Source of the DNA: Pirellulaceae bacterium
GTDB lineage: Bacteria; Planctomycetota; Planctomycetia; Pirellulales; Pirellulaceae
Length of the DNA: 64,000 bases
Direction: 5' to 3'
NCBI GenBank assembly: GCA_029243025.1
Contig: JAQWSU010000024.1
Span: forward strand, 1-64,000
Numbering within the stretch: the stretch's first letter is position 1; every line of letters starts with the position of its first letter. Below the pieces are notes generated by a model. The model had not been told where the DNA came from. It did no database searches and saw only the letters and a program-made list of their open reading frames with translations. A program made the translations under genes and the position numbers. This document shows positions 35,573 to 43,647 of this stretch, piece by piece.

Positions 35573-36208
35573 GTGAGCTTGGTGGACTCGAGAATTTCAT
35601 TCAGATCTGACCTTCACCAATTCCCAAAAAACGCAATTGGTTCGTTAGCAGGTCTGATCAATCCATCCGTTTCTCGCAGCCGGGATACGTTGATTATCGC
35701 ATGTTCCGAGCTTGGGACGGCACCAGATTGCCTGTCGTTCGGGAATCGGGACCGCTTTCTGATATTGCAACATCTTGCAGCTTCGATGCCGTCCAAAACG
35801 GATTGCGAAAGTGATGAAAGACTTTCCCTGAAAGAGGTCAGGCGACTATTTGACAAACATGATTTTCGCCATTTAATCGTCTGCGGCCATTTGGGCTCTG
35901 GAGTCATCCGCTATTGGCTTCAGCCTGCACCAGCGGGCGTCGCTGATACCGGTGGACTCAGAAGCAGGTTCGAAAACGGGACGCGTCGACTGGTGGACAA
36001 CAATTACTCCCCAGGATCCACCTCGGAACGGCTTGAACTACTGATTTTTGAGCACGTCCTTTGCCAGATCGAAAACTTGCTTACCCACCCCTTTCTCATT
36101 GAACGAGTACGAATGGGTAAGACCTCGCTGTATGGTTGGGTTATTGACGATGAATCGGCTCGTATTTATGGTTACCGCCCCGACGAGTCAGCTTTCGTGA
36201 TCATTTAG
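35573..36208 (+). CDS. Beta-carbonic-anhydrase-like protein with altered zinc site
   Basis: Start chosen at GTG 35573 since GGAG lies nine bases upstream; TTG 35558 is possible. The fold follows beta-carbonic anhydrases: TLIIACSELGTAPDCLSFG corresponds to the C-x-D-x-R segment, FRHLIVCGHLGSGVIRYW to the H-x-x-C segment, and the C-terminal VLCQIENLLTHPFLIERVRM then GKTSLYGWVIDDESARIYGY to the end helix and strand. Of the usual ligands and catalytic residues, the first Cys and the His remain, but the second Cys is Ser (GHLGS), the dyad Asp is Glu and its Arg is Gly. I infer a paralogue with lost or changed zinc chemistry. The palindrome at 35521-35537 upstream links it to the CobW operon. Confidence 0.75.
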   Translation: MSLVDSRISFRSDLHQFPKNAIGSLAGLINPSVSRSRDTLIIACSELGTAPDCLSFGNRDRFLILQHLAASMPSKTDCESDERLSLKEVRRLFDKHDFRHLIVCGHLGSGVIRYWLQPAPAGVADTGGLRSRFENGTRRLVDNNYSPGSTSERLELLIFEHVLCQIENLLTHPFLIERVRMGKTSLYGWVIDDESARIYGYRPDESAFVII

Positions 36209-36504
36209 TTATTCGTTAACAGGGACAAGCCAACTTACTCGCGGCTTCGTCTCCGCAGACCATTGAGTTTCAATAACCACGTGGCCATGCAGAATGGTGA
36301 GACGGCGTTCCGAGCCGTTGCGGTAATACGTAGTCGTTCGTGTTTGGGCGAATCTGGCGATACTAAAAGCCACATTTTGCTTGCGTAGTCTGTTTCGTTG
36401 AGGCGTTGTGTTGACTCGGAATACGATTGGGAAATCGAGCGCGGTGTTAGACGATGATGCTAGTAATCGTCTGAAATTCGTGATTTGCCCAACCTAGATG
36501 TACA
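36209..36504. other. Gap after the carbonic-anhydrase-like gene
   Basis: On the minus strand, about 36225-36340, an open piece reads YYRNGSERRLTILHGHVVIE and on to TQWSAETKP, which looks protein-like but has no start and no family I can name. No other structure. Confidence 0.35.
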
Positions 36505-36715
36505 ATGAATCGTTTCCTAATTCCCCAGCCTGACACCGTCAGCTTCGAAGAGCGTTGGGAGTTGGGTGAACGGTTTTGCAGCGGTGCGGTTCAGGGGATT
36601 GGAAAAGGCAGAGTGTTCTATTTTCGACCCGGTATGAACAGAATGCTGTTTTTCAGCAAGCCGAGGAATTCAGGTACTCGCTCATGCTTGCCGCTGGTTG
36701 GGTAACGACAAGGGA
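36505..36715 (+). pseudogene. Relic of a ThuA-like (trehalose utilisation) protein C-terminus
   Basis: The frame reads GKGRVFYFRPG, and after a one-base shift YEQNAVFQQAEEFRYSLMLA then AGWVT. Together this is the ThuA C-terminal pattern (G-GRVFYF-PGHE...PE--R---NA--W). The N-terminal glutamine-amidotransferase-like part is missing and the frame is broken, so it is not functional. Tentative because it is short. Confidence 0.5.
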
Positions 36716-36795
36716 AACTAGCTTGTTTGTCGTCCCGCCTTGAGGCGGAATTCTAGCGAGAGCCACATTTCCGGCATAACATCGAGGCCAATTCA

Positions 36796-38427
36796 ATGCG
36801 ACTCCGCTTCCCTCTCCCCCTGGTGATCCTATTTGGTTTTTGTTCGATCGCATTGGCTGACAAGCCCAACATTGTTTTTATCCTCGCCGATGATCTCGGA
36901 ATCGGTGACATCGGTTGCTACGGCGACGACCACTGCTTGATCGACACACCGAACATCGATGCGTTGGCGGCGGGCGGATTGCGTTTCACTGACGCCCACC
37001 CGAGTGCTTCGGTTTGTGGGCCGACGCGGCGAGCATTGATGACGGGACGGTATCCGTGGCGTTTTGGAAAGGCGGTCAATAGTGGCCCGTGGGGGTTTGT
37101 GGGCCCCAAGCCCAATACGGAGAATTCAACGCTCGGAAAACTGCTGAAGCGATCCGGTTATCGAACTGGTTACGTCGGCAAATGGCATCTTGGCACGACA
37201 ATGGCCACGCTGGACGGAAAGTTTCAGGGCCTCGCCAATGTTGATTTCAGCCAAACGCTGAAATACGGACCAGTGCAGTTTGGGTTTGATGAGAGTTTTA
37301 TCCTGCCGGGTTCACTCGATATGTATCCATACGCCTTCGCGCGAAACAATGTTTGGCAGGGCGAAGTAACTGTGCAAAAGGGCTGGAGCGCCTTCAACCG
37401 CGTCGGTCCAGCGGAAAAAGATTTTCAGGACCACGAAGTGTTAGAAACTTTCTACGCCGAAGCCGAATCCTTTATCGGAAAGCAAACGAAGGAGACACCG
37501 TTTTTCCTCTTCTTGGCGCTTACGGCTCCTCACACGCCGACATGTCCCGGAGTCCATTGGCGTGGCAAAAGCAGCTTGGGTGTGTATGGCGATTTTGTGA
37601 TGGAAGTTGATCACTCCGTCGAGCGGGTGATCAACGCACTGAGGAAAAAGGGGCTGGATCAAAATACCTTGGTCCTGTTTTCCTCGGATCATGGCCCGGC
37701 TCCGTACGCCGGCAATATCCTCGAAGCAACACCCGGTCAGATTCAAAACCTCGAAGCCAACGGGCACTATCCCAGCGGTCCTCACCGCGGTTACAAGTTT
37801 TCTGTTTACGAAGGAGGATTGCGAGTTCCTTTGATTGCCAATTGGCCAGGTGTCATTGAATCCGGATTATCCTGTGACGCTTTGATTGGTTTGAATGATC
37901 TCATGGCCACCTTTGCGGATCTGGCCGATCTCAACACAGGTAATGATGAAGCGCCGGACTCAATCAGTTTTGCGAAACTCTTGCGCAACCCGTCTGCCAT
38001 TGGCACTCGACAAAATTTATTGATGGAATCCGTTACGTCGTTTGTCATTCGTGACGGCAATTGGAAGTTGTGCCTTTGCCCTGGAAGTGGCGTTAACACA
38101 AAGTCACCTAACGCCGCCGGAAACGATCCGATGCCGGAAGTTGCGTGGCGGAGAGCCCTCGATGCGTTTGAGGGCAAGCCGCGAGACGCGGATCTTTTGC
38201 GGCCGCCGTTTGTGCAGCTTTTCGACCTCGCGCATGATCCGCACGAGGACAGCAACCTCGCCGCGGAGCATCCTCAGCAGGTCAACAAAATGGTTGCGAT
38301 TCTGAAAAAGCAGATCGAAAATGGCCGCAGTACACCCGGACCGAAGCTGAGGAACGATAAAAACATCAAACTGGTGAACATCAAGGATCAACGCCTGCCA
38401 ACTGTGGTGCGCGAGCGGATTAAATGA
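36796..38427 (+). CDS. Secreted sulfatase (S1 family) with C-G-P-T-R signature
   Basis: MRLRFPLPLVILFGFCSIALAD is the signal peptide. Landmarks: NIVFILADDLGIGDIGCYG (metal-binding DD), SVCGPTRRALMTGRYPWRF (formylglycine Cys; Thr replaces the usual Ser in C-x-P-S-R, a tolerated variant), GYVGKWHLGTTMATLDGK, LVLFSSDHGPAPYAGN, GPHRGYKFSVYEGGLRVPLI and the closing LFDLAHDPHEDSNLAAEHPQ. It is 543 aa and complete. It removes sulfate esters from an unknown glycan outside the cytoplasm. It stands alone, preceded by the ThuA relic and followed by repeat copy D. Confidence 0.93.
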   Translation: MRLRFPLPLVILFGFCSIALADKPNIVFILADDLGIGDIGCYGDDHCLIDTPNIDALAAGGLRFTDAHPSASVCGPTRRALMTGRYPWRFGKAVNSGPWGFVGPKPNTENSTLGKLLKRSGYRTGYVGKWHLGTTMATLDGKFQGLANVDFSQTLKYGPVQFGFDESFILPGSLDMYPYAFARNNVWQGEVTVQKGWSAFNRVGPAEKDFQDHEVLETFYAEAESFIGKQTKETPFFLFLALTAPHTPTCPGVHWRGKSSLGVYGDFVMEVDHSVERVINALRKKGLDQNTLVLFSSDHGPAPYAGNILEATPGQIQNLEANGHYPSGPHRGYKFSVYEGGLRVPLIANWPGVIESGLSCDALIGLNDLMATFADLADLNTGNDEAPDSISFAKLLRNPSAIGTRQNLLMESVTSFVIRDGNWKLCLCPGSGVNTKSPNAAGNDPMPEVAWRRALDAFEGKPRDADLLRPPFVQLFDLAHDPHEDSNLAAEHPQQVNKMVAILKKQIENGRSTPGPKLRNDKNIKLVNIKDQRLPTVVRERIK

Positions 38428-38881
38428 CCGATGCCTCATCGGCAGCAAACCGAAACGGATCCCCTTGCTGCGCTGAAATTGTTGCAGAGATGTAATGCAT
38501 TTCTCGAATGCATCCAGATTGGCCGATCCTCGAATTTGGCTCGGCTGATCCACGAGCCCTTCGCGAGTCTTTGTGGCCGCCTCGCTGCACAACCCGGTTC
38601 GATTCCAACAAGGTCCGTCAGTGAAAACAGACGGGTCTTGTTCGTTTGGCGTATTTAGGGGTTTGCGCGGTACGGCGCAATTCGTGACAACCGAAATCGC
38701 GTGACGCGGTTGGGTACGCAGACGCTCAAAAAGTCTCGGCTCGGACCAAGAGTCTCGAAACCCCGGCATACACTCCAAATGTTTCCGGCGATGGGAAAAA
38801 TGGTGTAAAGTCAGGGCCTGACGAATTTTTTTTCAGTTTAACGCCATTAGGCGGGCGTTTGAAAATGAGTACTGTTATCGC
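38428..38881. other. Gap dominated by repeat copy D
   Basis: No gene seen. Apart from repeat copy D (38565-38810) there is a T-rich stretch with GAATTTTTTTTCAG near 38822 just before the small membrane protein, probably its promoter region. Confidence 0.5.
38565..38810 (+). repeat. Dispersed repeat with terminator-like hairpin, copy D (long form)
   Basis: GAGTCTTTGTGGCCGCCTCG, GGTTCGATTCCAACAAGG, hairpin AAGGTCCGTCAGTG...CAGACGGGTCTTG, then TTCGTTTGG. It then extends about 160 bp further with similarity to copy F (52540-52680): TTTGCGCG, GACAACCGAAATCGCGTGAC, CGCGGT, AAGTCTC and a final TACACTCC/GCGATGG. Thus D and F share about 240 bp. GGTTCGATTCC resembles a tRNA T-arm, but no cloverleaf can be completed. 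Confidence 0.75.
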
Positions 38882-39133
38882 ATGAGAATCATTTTTTTGG
38901 CAGCGGAATGGCTTACGCTTTTGTTTGATGTGTACCTCCTTCTCGCATTGGTGGCGGTCAACATGATGAAGGTCCAATACCTTTACTTGTTGCCGCCATT
39001 CAACTTCGAGTTTGCACGCTCGACACCTCGTTTCGTTTACGTCTGGCTAGTTCTTTGGACTGGGTTACTCGCGGTAGGCTGTCTTTACTCGACCAAACGC
39101 CGAGTAAGTGGTCGCCCAACGAGCGAGCACTGA
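38882..39133 (+). CDS. Small membrane protein, two transmembrane segments, unknown function
   Basis: Begins MRIIFLAAEWLTLLFDVYLL with a first hydrophobic helix (to about VAVNMM), then a loop VQYLYLLPPFNFEFARSTPR and a second helix RFVYVWLVLWTGLLAVGCLY, ending in a basic tail (TKRRVSGRPTSEH) that suggests a cytoplasmic C-terminus. The pattern is protein-like but matches no family I know. Its end abuts the 3' end of the decayed CobW gene on the opposite strand. Confidence 0.5.
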   Translation: MRIIFLAAEWLTLLFDVYLLLALVAVNMMKVQYLYLLPPFNFEFARSTPRFVYVWLVLWTGLLAVGCLYSTKRRVSGRPTSEH

Positions 39134-39139
39134 TGGAAG

Positions 39140-39566
39140 GAGACTCAGGCATCGAACGAATGTGGTTGACCATCGTGTCCAACTTAGCGATTTTCAAGAG
39201 AGACGTTCCGTCGCCAACCGCGAACGTGAAGGTATCCGCGACGGGAGCCGACTCGGAAATGCCTGTCGGTTCGATCAACAGATAGTCAAAGCCGCCATCC
39301 GTGGCGAAGGCTGCTGCTTCCGTAAGAAGATCCTCGGGTAGTGTGTAACGGATACATCCGTTGGCATTTCCACCCGTTTTTCGTTCGTTCGACTCAAGGT
39401 CGCTTCACCGCAACGATGGGTTGAGCATGGTAGGGACCTCGCTCATGTCGTTGACAATCACGGCCACGCTCAAGCAAGGCCGATTGGCCAGCACTTGGTT
39501 GAGTAGCGTGGTTTTGCCTGCTCGGAGGCATCCAGACAGGACGGTGACGGGTAGTGTTTTTATTGC
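39140..39566 (-). pseudogene. Decayed CobW/ZNG1-type metallochaperone GTPase, second locus
   Basis: Reading on the minus strand from 39566: [20 protein letters not shown] (P-loop, GxxGxGKTT changed to GCLRAGKTT) and [20 protein letters not shown], then a frame change to NANGCIRYTLPEDLLTEAAA followed by FDYLLIEPTGISESAPVADT then FTF, ending near KIAKLDTMV. The intact homologue at 42239-43576 reads FLGAGKTT and GCICCTL at the same places; here the metal motif C-x-C-C is GCIRY. Two thirds of the protein, including the C-terminal domain, are lost. It lies directly downstream of the 39560-40219 gene, at the end of the operon. Confidence 0.85.
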
Positions 39567-40219
39567 GGCTCCGTTGGGATAGTGTATCGCTTGAGTGCCT
39601 GGGTGAGCGGTCGATCTTGATGCTCCCAATGCTGCCGGCTGAGGAATCGCCATGCGGCTGCGTTCTTCTCGGCTCGGACGAACGGCCGTAGCCATGTCTC
39701 CACACATTTGTGGCGGTAGGCGAGGCCTGCGGTGGAGCGCACCCAGGTTTCGTAGTTAGCGATCCAGAGCAGCGACGATTTCCAGAGTTTGCGAGCACGC
39801 TGCCACTGCGGTCTGCCTTGTGGCCGAGCAAAGATCGGTAGTTCGTCGGGCCAGTGAATCGCCAGAGAGAGCGACTCGACGGGAGCCCATTTCGGACAGA
39901 AGTCAAAACGGTCGAGATAAAGACCTCCGAGGTCGCGGCGTCCGAAGAACATGCCGAAGCCCCACAAGGACACATGCAACTGGTCCTGGTCCAGTCGATA
40001 ACACGTGGACCGAGCGTCGGTGTCGCCGTCTCGATGGCGTTCAAAGCCAAAACGCATCAACAGATTCCCATCGGGATGGTCCACATCCCTTCCCCAACAC
40101 CAGACCTGTTGCTCCATCAGCCTTCCGCCAAATCTGCGCACCGGCCGAGGCATGCACCAACCCTGGCCGGTGCGCGCCGGTATTGGGTGACGACGTGTCG
40201 CCGGCGCGGATTCAGTCAT
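39560..40219 (-). CDS. WCWGRD-motif protein, unknown function, paralogue 2
   Basis: The central part is clearly related to the gene just upstream (40212-40844): [20 protein letters not shown] versus SQQAWCWGRDILRPEGNWLL, and both contain YET followed by a helical region ([20 protein letters not shown] versus GIEYRRSTLDKWDNGKRTIP). The N-terminus is Arg/Pro-rich, so an internal start near MEQQVW (about 40117) is possible. No signal peptide, no known domain. Its start overlaps the stop of the upstream paralogue, implying coupled translation. The C-terminal helical motif has diverged more than that of the paralogue, and the gene may be decaying like its CobW neighbour. Confidence 0.6.
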   Translation of the reverse strand: MTESAPATRRHPIPARTGQGWCMPRPVRRFGGRLMEQQVWCWGRDVDHPDGNLLMRFGFERHRDGDTDARSTCYRLDQDQLHVSLWGFGMFFGRRDLGGLYLDRFDFCPKWAPVESLSLAIHWPDELPIFARPQGRPQWQRARKLWKSSLLWIANYETWVRSTAGLAYRHKCVETWLRPFVRAEKNAAAWRFLSRQHWEHQDRPLTQALKRYTIPTEPQ

Positions 40220-40844
40220 GAGGTTGATTCCTGGCCGCGCGGTATCGTGGGATCAACGCCCGGACATCCTCGGCGATCGCGACGCCGAGCACTCGCCACG
40301 CGCGCGCCATCTCCTCTGCCGGTATGGTTCGCTTGCCATTGTCCCACTTGTCCAACGTCGATCGGCGGTATTCGATTCCCAAAAACTCCACGATGTTTGT
40401 TTCGTAAGTTCGTATCCAATCGATCAAATCCAAGGTTAGGGAGGCACAGCAAGTTCGCTGAGACTCCGTTGGCCAGTTCAATTTCGGCAAGTCCGCATCG
40501 GACCAAGGTGGGCGCTCTAGCGTTGCGTGCTTCGTGTATCTTGGCCGGAACTCGTACCGGGGCAGGAAGACGCCGCCGCGCCGACAATCTCCGTAGAACG
40601 CACCAAACCCACGCAGTACCACACATCGGCCACGCGGTAGTTCCCGGGAATAAACGCTGGAACACTCCTTGCGATCGGCGGGCGGCTCGATGCGGTCGAA
40701 TCCTATCTCAAGCAGCCAATTGCCTTCGGGTCGCAGGATATCGCGTCCCCAGCACCACGCCTGTTGGCTCAGCAGGTCCACCGCATGTTCAATGAGATTA
40801 CCTTCCGTGCTTTGCTGATCAATTGATTGAAGTGGTACCGACAT
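40212..40844 (-). CDS. WCWGRD-motif protein, unknown function, paralogue 1
   Basis: 210 aa, cytoplasmic. Residues about 28-60 contain the shared motif QQAWCWGRDILRPEGNWLLE. The C-terminal 50 residues (DWIRTYETNIVEFLGIEYRR, then STLDKWDNGKRTIPAEEMAR) look like a helix-turn-helix of the Xre/Cro type: a short helix bundle with a W-NGKR turn, though no clear family assignment is possible. It lies 1 bp downstream of the small membrane protein gene and overlaps the start of paralogue 2, within the CobW operon. Operon context suggests a role in metal homeostasis, perhaps as a DNA- or metal-binding partner; this is inference. Confidence 0.7.
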   Translation of the reverse strand: MSVPLQSIDQQSTEGNLIEHAVDLLSQQAWCWGRDILRPEGNWLLEIGFDRIEPPADRKECSSVYSRELPRGRCVVLRGFGAFYGDCRRGGVFLPRYEFRPRYTKHATLERPPWSDADLPKLNWPTESQRTCCASLTLDLIDWIRTYETNIVEFLGIEYRRSTLDKWDNGKRTIPAEEMARAWRVLGVAIAEDVRALIPRYRAARNQPHD

Positions 40845-40845
40845 C

Positions 40846-41115
40846 TCAATTAGCCTCGATCGTCACCGCTGCCGCAATGTTTGCCAACAACCAAGACGAC
40901 GCCGCGAACAACTGCAACCAATCGCCACTGGAACTGATCCCGTAGGTCAGCACGCTGCCAATCCAGCAAACGCTGGCAACTGTCTGTCCGAGCCATTCGA
41001 TACGCAGCACCCTTTCGAGCCGATTTTTCACCGCATCGGACGCGACTCCCTTGCTTGCGGTCTCGCTCGTTACGCTCGGAGGCGCAGCGGTTGCTGCGTC
41101 ATTTCCCGTCAACAT
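40846..41115 (-). CDS. Small membrane protein in the CobW operon
   Basis: Start placed at ATG 41115 (MLTGNDAATAAPPSV), overlapping the last codons of the flavoprotein gene by seven bases. After a soluble N-terminus of about 45 residues come two hydrophobic helices, WLGQTVASVCWIGSVLTYGI and WLQLFAASSWLLANIAAAVT, in an 89-residue protein without charged residues inside the helices. No family recognised. The overlap with both neighbours shows it belongs to the operon; it could anchor or feed one of the soluble partners. Confidence 0.65.
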   Translation of the reverse strand: MLTGNDAATAAPPSVTSETASKGVASDAVKNRLERVLRIEWLGQTVASVCWIGSVLTYGISSSGDWLQLFAASSWLLANIAAAVTIEAN

Positions 41116-42239
41116 GCTGCGCACTCCTCCCCACAGCAGGAGAGATCGTCCAGGTACATGCCCCATTGGCGATATTTCTCTAGCTCATCCGCTGGTAGCC
41201 CCAGCGAGGTGGCAATTGCTTTTGCGACGACGGCGAAACGTTGGCGATACTTGTAGATAAAGCAAAAGACGTGATTGTCATGACGAACAGCAGGGCCGCA
41301 GAGAAACACGCTCGGCACGATGGTCGACTCATCCTGTTCGCTCAAAAGCGGAAAGCCATCGTCGCGCCGTTCGAACAAATCCGCGACCAGCTTGTGGCTT
41401 CCTTCAAATCCGCCTGCCAACAGGGGCGGTACGGTGGATTGAAAACACCGTCCGTCCTGCGTTTTGACTTCATACATCTCGTCCACGCGAGCAACGGATT
41501 TGATCGTCGTTTGTGGAAATAGCTCCACGTGCTCCTCAAACCACTCTTCCCGCATCCGTTCCTGCGAATACGTCGACAGCGCGACACTCGGATCGGAACT
41601 TTCGTCTTTCCACGGACAGCCTTTGTCGAACAACCGCACCCGTTTGTCGCGATACGCCAAGTGGTATGCCGCATCGACACCACTTTCGTAGCCACCGACA
41701 ATGATGAAGTCGTCTCCCTCAAGTTCTTCGTAGCTGGGAATTGTTGCAGTGTGTCGACAGAGTTCGGTGCCAATAAATCCATTCAAACGAGGGTATTGGA
41801 ACTCGCCGGCGGCCCAAATAATATGCCGGGCTCGCAAGGTTTCGTCAGCCGTGTCGACGCGAAAGTTCTCGTCGACTTTCGTGATTCGTTTCACGTCGGT
41901 GTTCTCTTGTATCGGTAACTCGAAAAACTTCGCGACTCCCCTTAAGTGCGCCGCGTATTCGTCGCCCGTCGGATGCTCAACCTCTAAGCTGAACGCGGGC
42001 GAAATACCAATCCCGATCGAGTTCAGATCGAGCATGCCAACCGAATTGCTCGGAAATGAGGGAGTGATGAATCGAGTCTCGGCCGGCCATGAGGCGAATG
42101 ACGCTCCGACCGTGTGTCGCTCAAGCAAAACGAAGTTCTCAATGCCCGCATGCCTGAGGGCGATTGCAACGCCCACACCCGCGGCGCCACCGCCGACGAT
42201 AACGACATCATAGGCTTCGGCATTCGTTGGGGTCTTCAT
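41109..42239 (-). CDS. FAD/NAD(P)-binding oxidoreductase with Cys-rich C-terminus, in the CobW operon
   Basis: The N-terminus AYDVVIVGGGAAGVGVAIAL is the FAD-binding dinucleotide fold (GGGAAG), FITPSFPSNSVGM and ARHIIWAAGEFQYPRL follow as in flavin-containing monooxygenase-like or thioredoxin-reductase-like proteins, and FIIVGGYESGVDAAYHLAYR is the second nucleotide-binding site (G-x-E-S-G). The extreme C-terminus reads YLDDLSCCGEECAAC, with four Cys in a C-C-x3-C-x2-C arrangement suited to metal binding or redox chemistry. Its ATG overlaps the stop of the CobW gene (ATGA), so they are translationally coupled. I infer a metal-responsive or metal-handling flavoenzyme; the substrate is unknown. 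Confidence 0.82.
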   Translation of the reverse strand: MKTPTNAEAYDVVIVGGGAAGVGVAIALRHAGIENFVLLERHTVGASFASWPAETRFITPSFPSNSVGMLDLNSIGIGISPAFSLEVEHPTGDEYAAHLRGVAKFFELPIQENTDVKRITKVDENFRVDTADETLRARHIIWAAGEFQYPRLNGFIGTELCRHTATIPSYEELEGDDFIIVGGYESGVDAAYHLAYRDKRVRLFDKGCPWKDESSDPSVALSTYSQERMREEWFEEHVELFPQTTIKSVARVDEMYEVKTQDGRCFQSTVPPLLAGGFEGSHKLVADLFERRDDGFPLLSEQDESTIVPSVFLCGPAVRHDNHVFCFIYKYRQRFAVVAKAIATSLGLPADELEKYRQWGMYLDDLSCCGEECAAC

Positions 42240-43576
42240 CAGGGGATATCCTCGGTTGCGAGTTCGATTGGTGGTAAAGGATCTTCAAGATCCGACCAGG
42301 CACTGGGGCCCTGAGCGAACTCGAGATCGGTCAACAAACAGCGATCCAGGATTCTCTCGATGCGTTGCTGGTTCAGTCCTTGCCCAATGAACACCAGCTC
42401 CTGATGGCGATCCCCATGCTCACCGAAGAAATTGGAGCGGATTTCCGCAATCAGTTCCTTGTCGTCCGGCCATTCCTCTTCTGGAGCTGCCGCCCACCAG
42501 AATCCAGCCGGATTCATGCGTATCGAACAACCCGCCTGCGACCAGTCGTATGCCCAGTCATGGCGAGATGCGATCCACATCAAACCCTTGCTTCGCAGAA
42601 CACCTGAAAACAGCCCTTCATCCAGATCATTCCCGAATGCCTCGGCCAGACGCTTCGGATGGAAAGGACGGTGGCGACCATAGACAAAGCTGGAAATGCC
42701 GTACTCCTCCGTCTCAGTTGGCTCCTGCCCCCTCGGCACCGCCAGCCACTCCGGCTTTCCTTCTGCCTCGGCCATCTGAAACCGTCCGGTGCCCAGAATT
42801 GAGGAAAGCGGCACGCAGCTTTCCGTTGCATGTAAGATCTCGGCATTCGGATTGAGTCGCCGAATGATTTGATCCAATTGCTCCAGGTCGTAGGGCGAAA
42901 CGAGATCCGTTTTATTGATGACAATCACATTTGCGAACTCAACCTGGTCCACCAGTAAATCAACGATGTTGCGATCGTCCTCGTCGTCCAGCCCCATCCG
43001 TCGATCAGTCAGATCGTCCCATGAGCCGAAATCTTGCATGAAAGCTCCCGCATCGACGACCGTCACCATCGTGTCCAGTTCGGCAATTTGCGACAGACTA
43101 TTCCCTTCTTCATCCTCGAAAGTGAATGTCTCGGCGACGGGCATCGGTTCGCTAATCCCCGTCGACTCGATCAACAGGTGGTCGAACCTGCCTTCACCCG
43201 CCAACCTCGTGACTTCGACGAGCAGATCCTCGCGCAACGTGCAGCAAATGCAGCCGTTCGTCATCTCGACCAGTTGTTCTTCTGTTCGAGATAGATTCGC
43301 ATCGCCGTTGCGTACCAAGGCCGCGTCAATATTGACCTCGCTCATGTCATTGACGATCACGGCGACACGCATCTTCTCGCGGTTAGCCAAAATGTGATTC
43401 AGCAGTGTCGTCTTGCCCGCTCCGAGAAAGCCGCTCAGCACCGTGACCGGCAGACGGGACCGACTCGGTGGTGATCCAATCTTGTCCATGGGTAACTCCA
43501 AAAGTTCGCTCAATGACGGGAAAAAGCCTTTTCTAGGAATAGGCAGTTCCGGCATGGACATCGGTCGTTTCGCCAC
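42239..43576 (-). CDS. CobW/COG0523-type metallochaperone GTPase (ZNG1/YeiR-like), putative zinc
   Basis: The GTPase domain is complete: [20 protein letters not shown] (P-loop), [18 protein letters not shown] (switch), the metal motif [12 protein letters not shown] (C-x-C-C), [20 protein letters not shown] (Walker B), [12 protein letters not shown] (NKxD base specificity), and a C-terminal CobW_C domain with [23 protein letters not shown]0523 GTPases deliver zinc, cobalt or iron to client proteins. It is the first gene of an overlapping five-gene operon. The two tandem palindromes at 43616-43647 lie 40-71 bp upstream, as expected for a Zur-type repressor site, which makes zinc the likely metal. 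Start could also be ATG 43558. Confidence 0.88.
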   Translation of the reverse strand: MAKRPMSMPELPIPRKGFFPSLSELLELPMDKIGSPPSRSRLPVTVLSGFLGAGKTTLLNHILANREKMRVAVIVNDMSEVNIDAALVRNGDANLSRTEEQLVEMTNGCICCTLREDLLVEVTRLAGEGRFDHLLIESTGISEPMPVAETFTFEDEEGNSLSQIAELDTMVTVVDAGAFMQDFGSWDDLTDRRMGLDDEDDRNIVDLLVDQVEFANVIVINKTDLVSPYDLEQLDQIIRRLNPNAEILHATESCVPLSSILGTGRFQMAEAEGKPEWLAVPRGQEPTETEEYGISSFVYGRHRPFHPKRLAEAFGNDLDEGLFSGVLRSKGLMWIASRHDWAYDWSQAGCSIRMNPAGFWWAAAPEEEWPDDKELIAEIRSNFFGEHGDRHQELVFIGQGLNQQRIERILDRCLLTDLEFAQGPSAWSDLEDPLPPIELATEDIP

Positions 43577-43615
43577 CGGCTGGCAACTGCCGAGCCCCTG
43601 CCTAACTGTTATTTA

Positions 43616-43647
43616 TGCAATAATAATGCAGGTGCAATAGAATTGCA
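43616..43647. promoter_or_regulatory. Two tandem 15-bp palindromes, candidate Zur-like operators
   Basis: TGCAATAATAATGCA (43616-43630) and TGCAATAGAATTGCA (43633-43647) follow each other with two bases between. The second is a perfect 6-3-6 inverted repeat; the first is a 7-1-7 near-palindrome. They lie 40-71 bp upstream of the CobW start, where a repressor would cover the promoter. A third copy of the palindrome precedes the carbonic-anhydrase-like gene. COG0523 genes are commonly Zur-controlled in other bacteria. Confidence 0.65.

Noticed and set aside
38565-38640. tRNA gene suggested by GGTTCGATTCC
   Set aside because: No acceptor, D or anticodon arms can be paired upstream; only a T-arm-like string exists, shared with the repeat family.
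39854-40795. 313-aa plus-strand ORF
   Set aside because: Antisense to the two WCWGRD genes, Arg/Pro-rich with no motif; the minus-strand paralogy is decisive.
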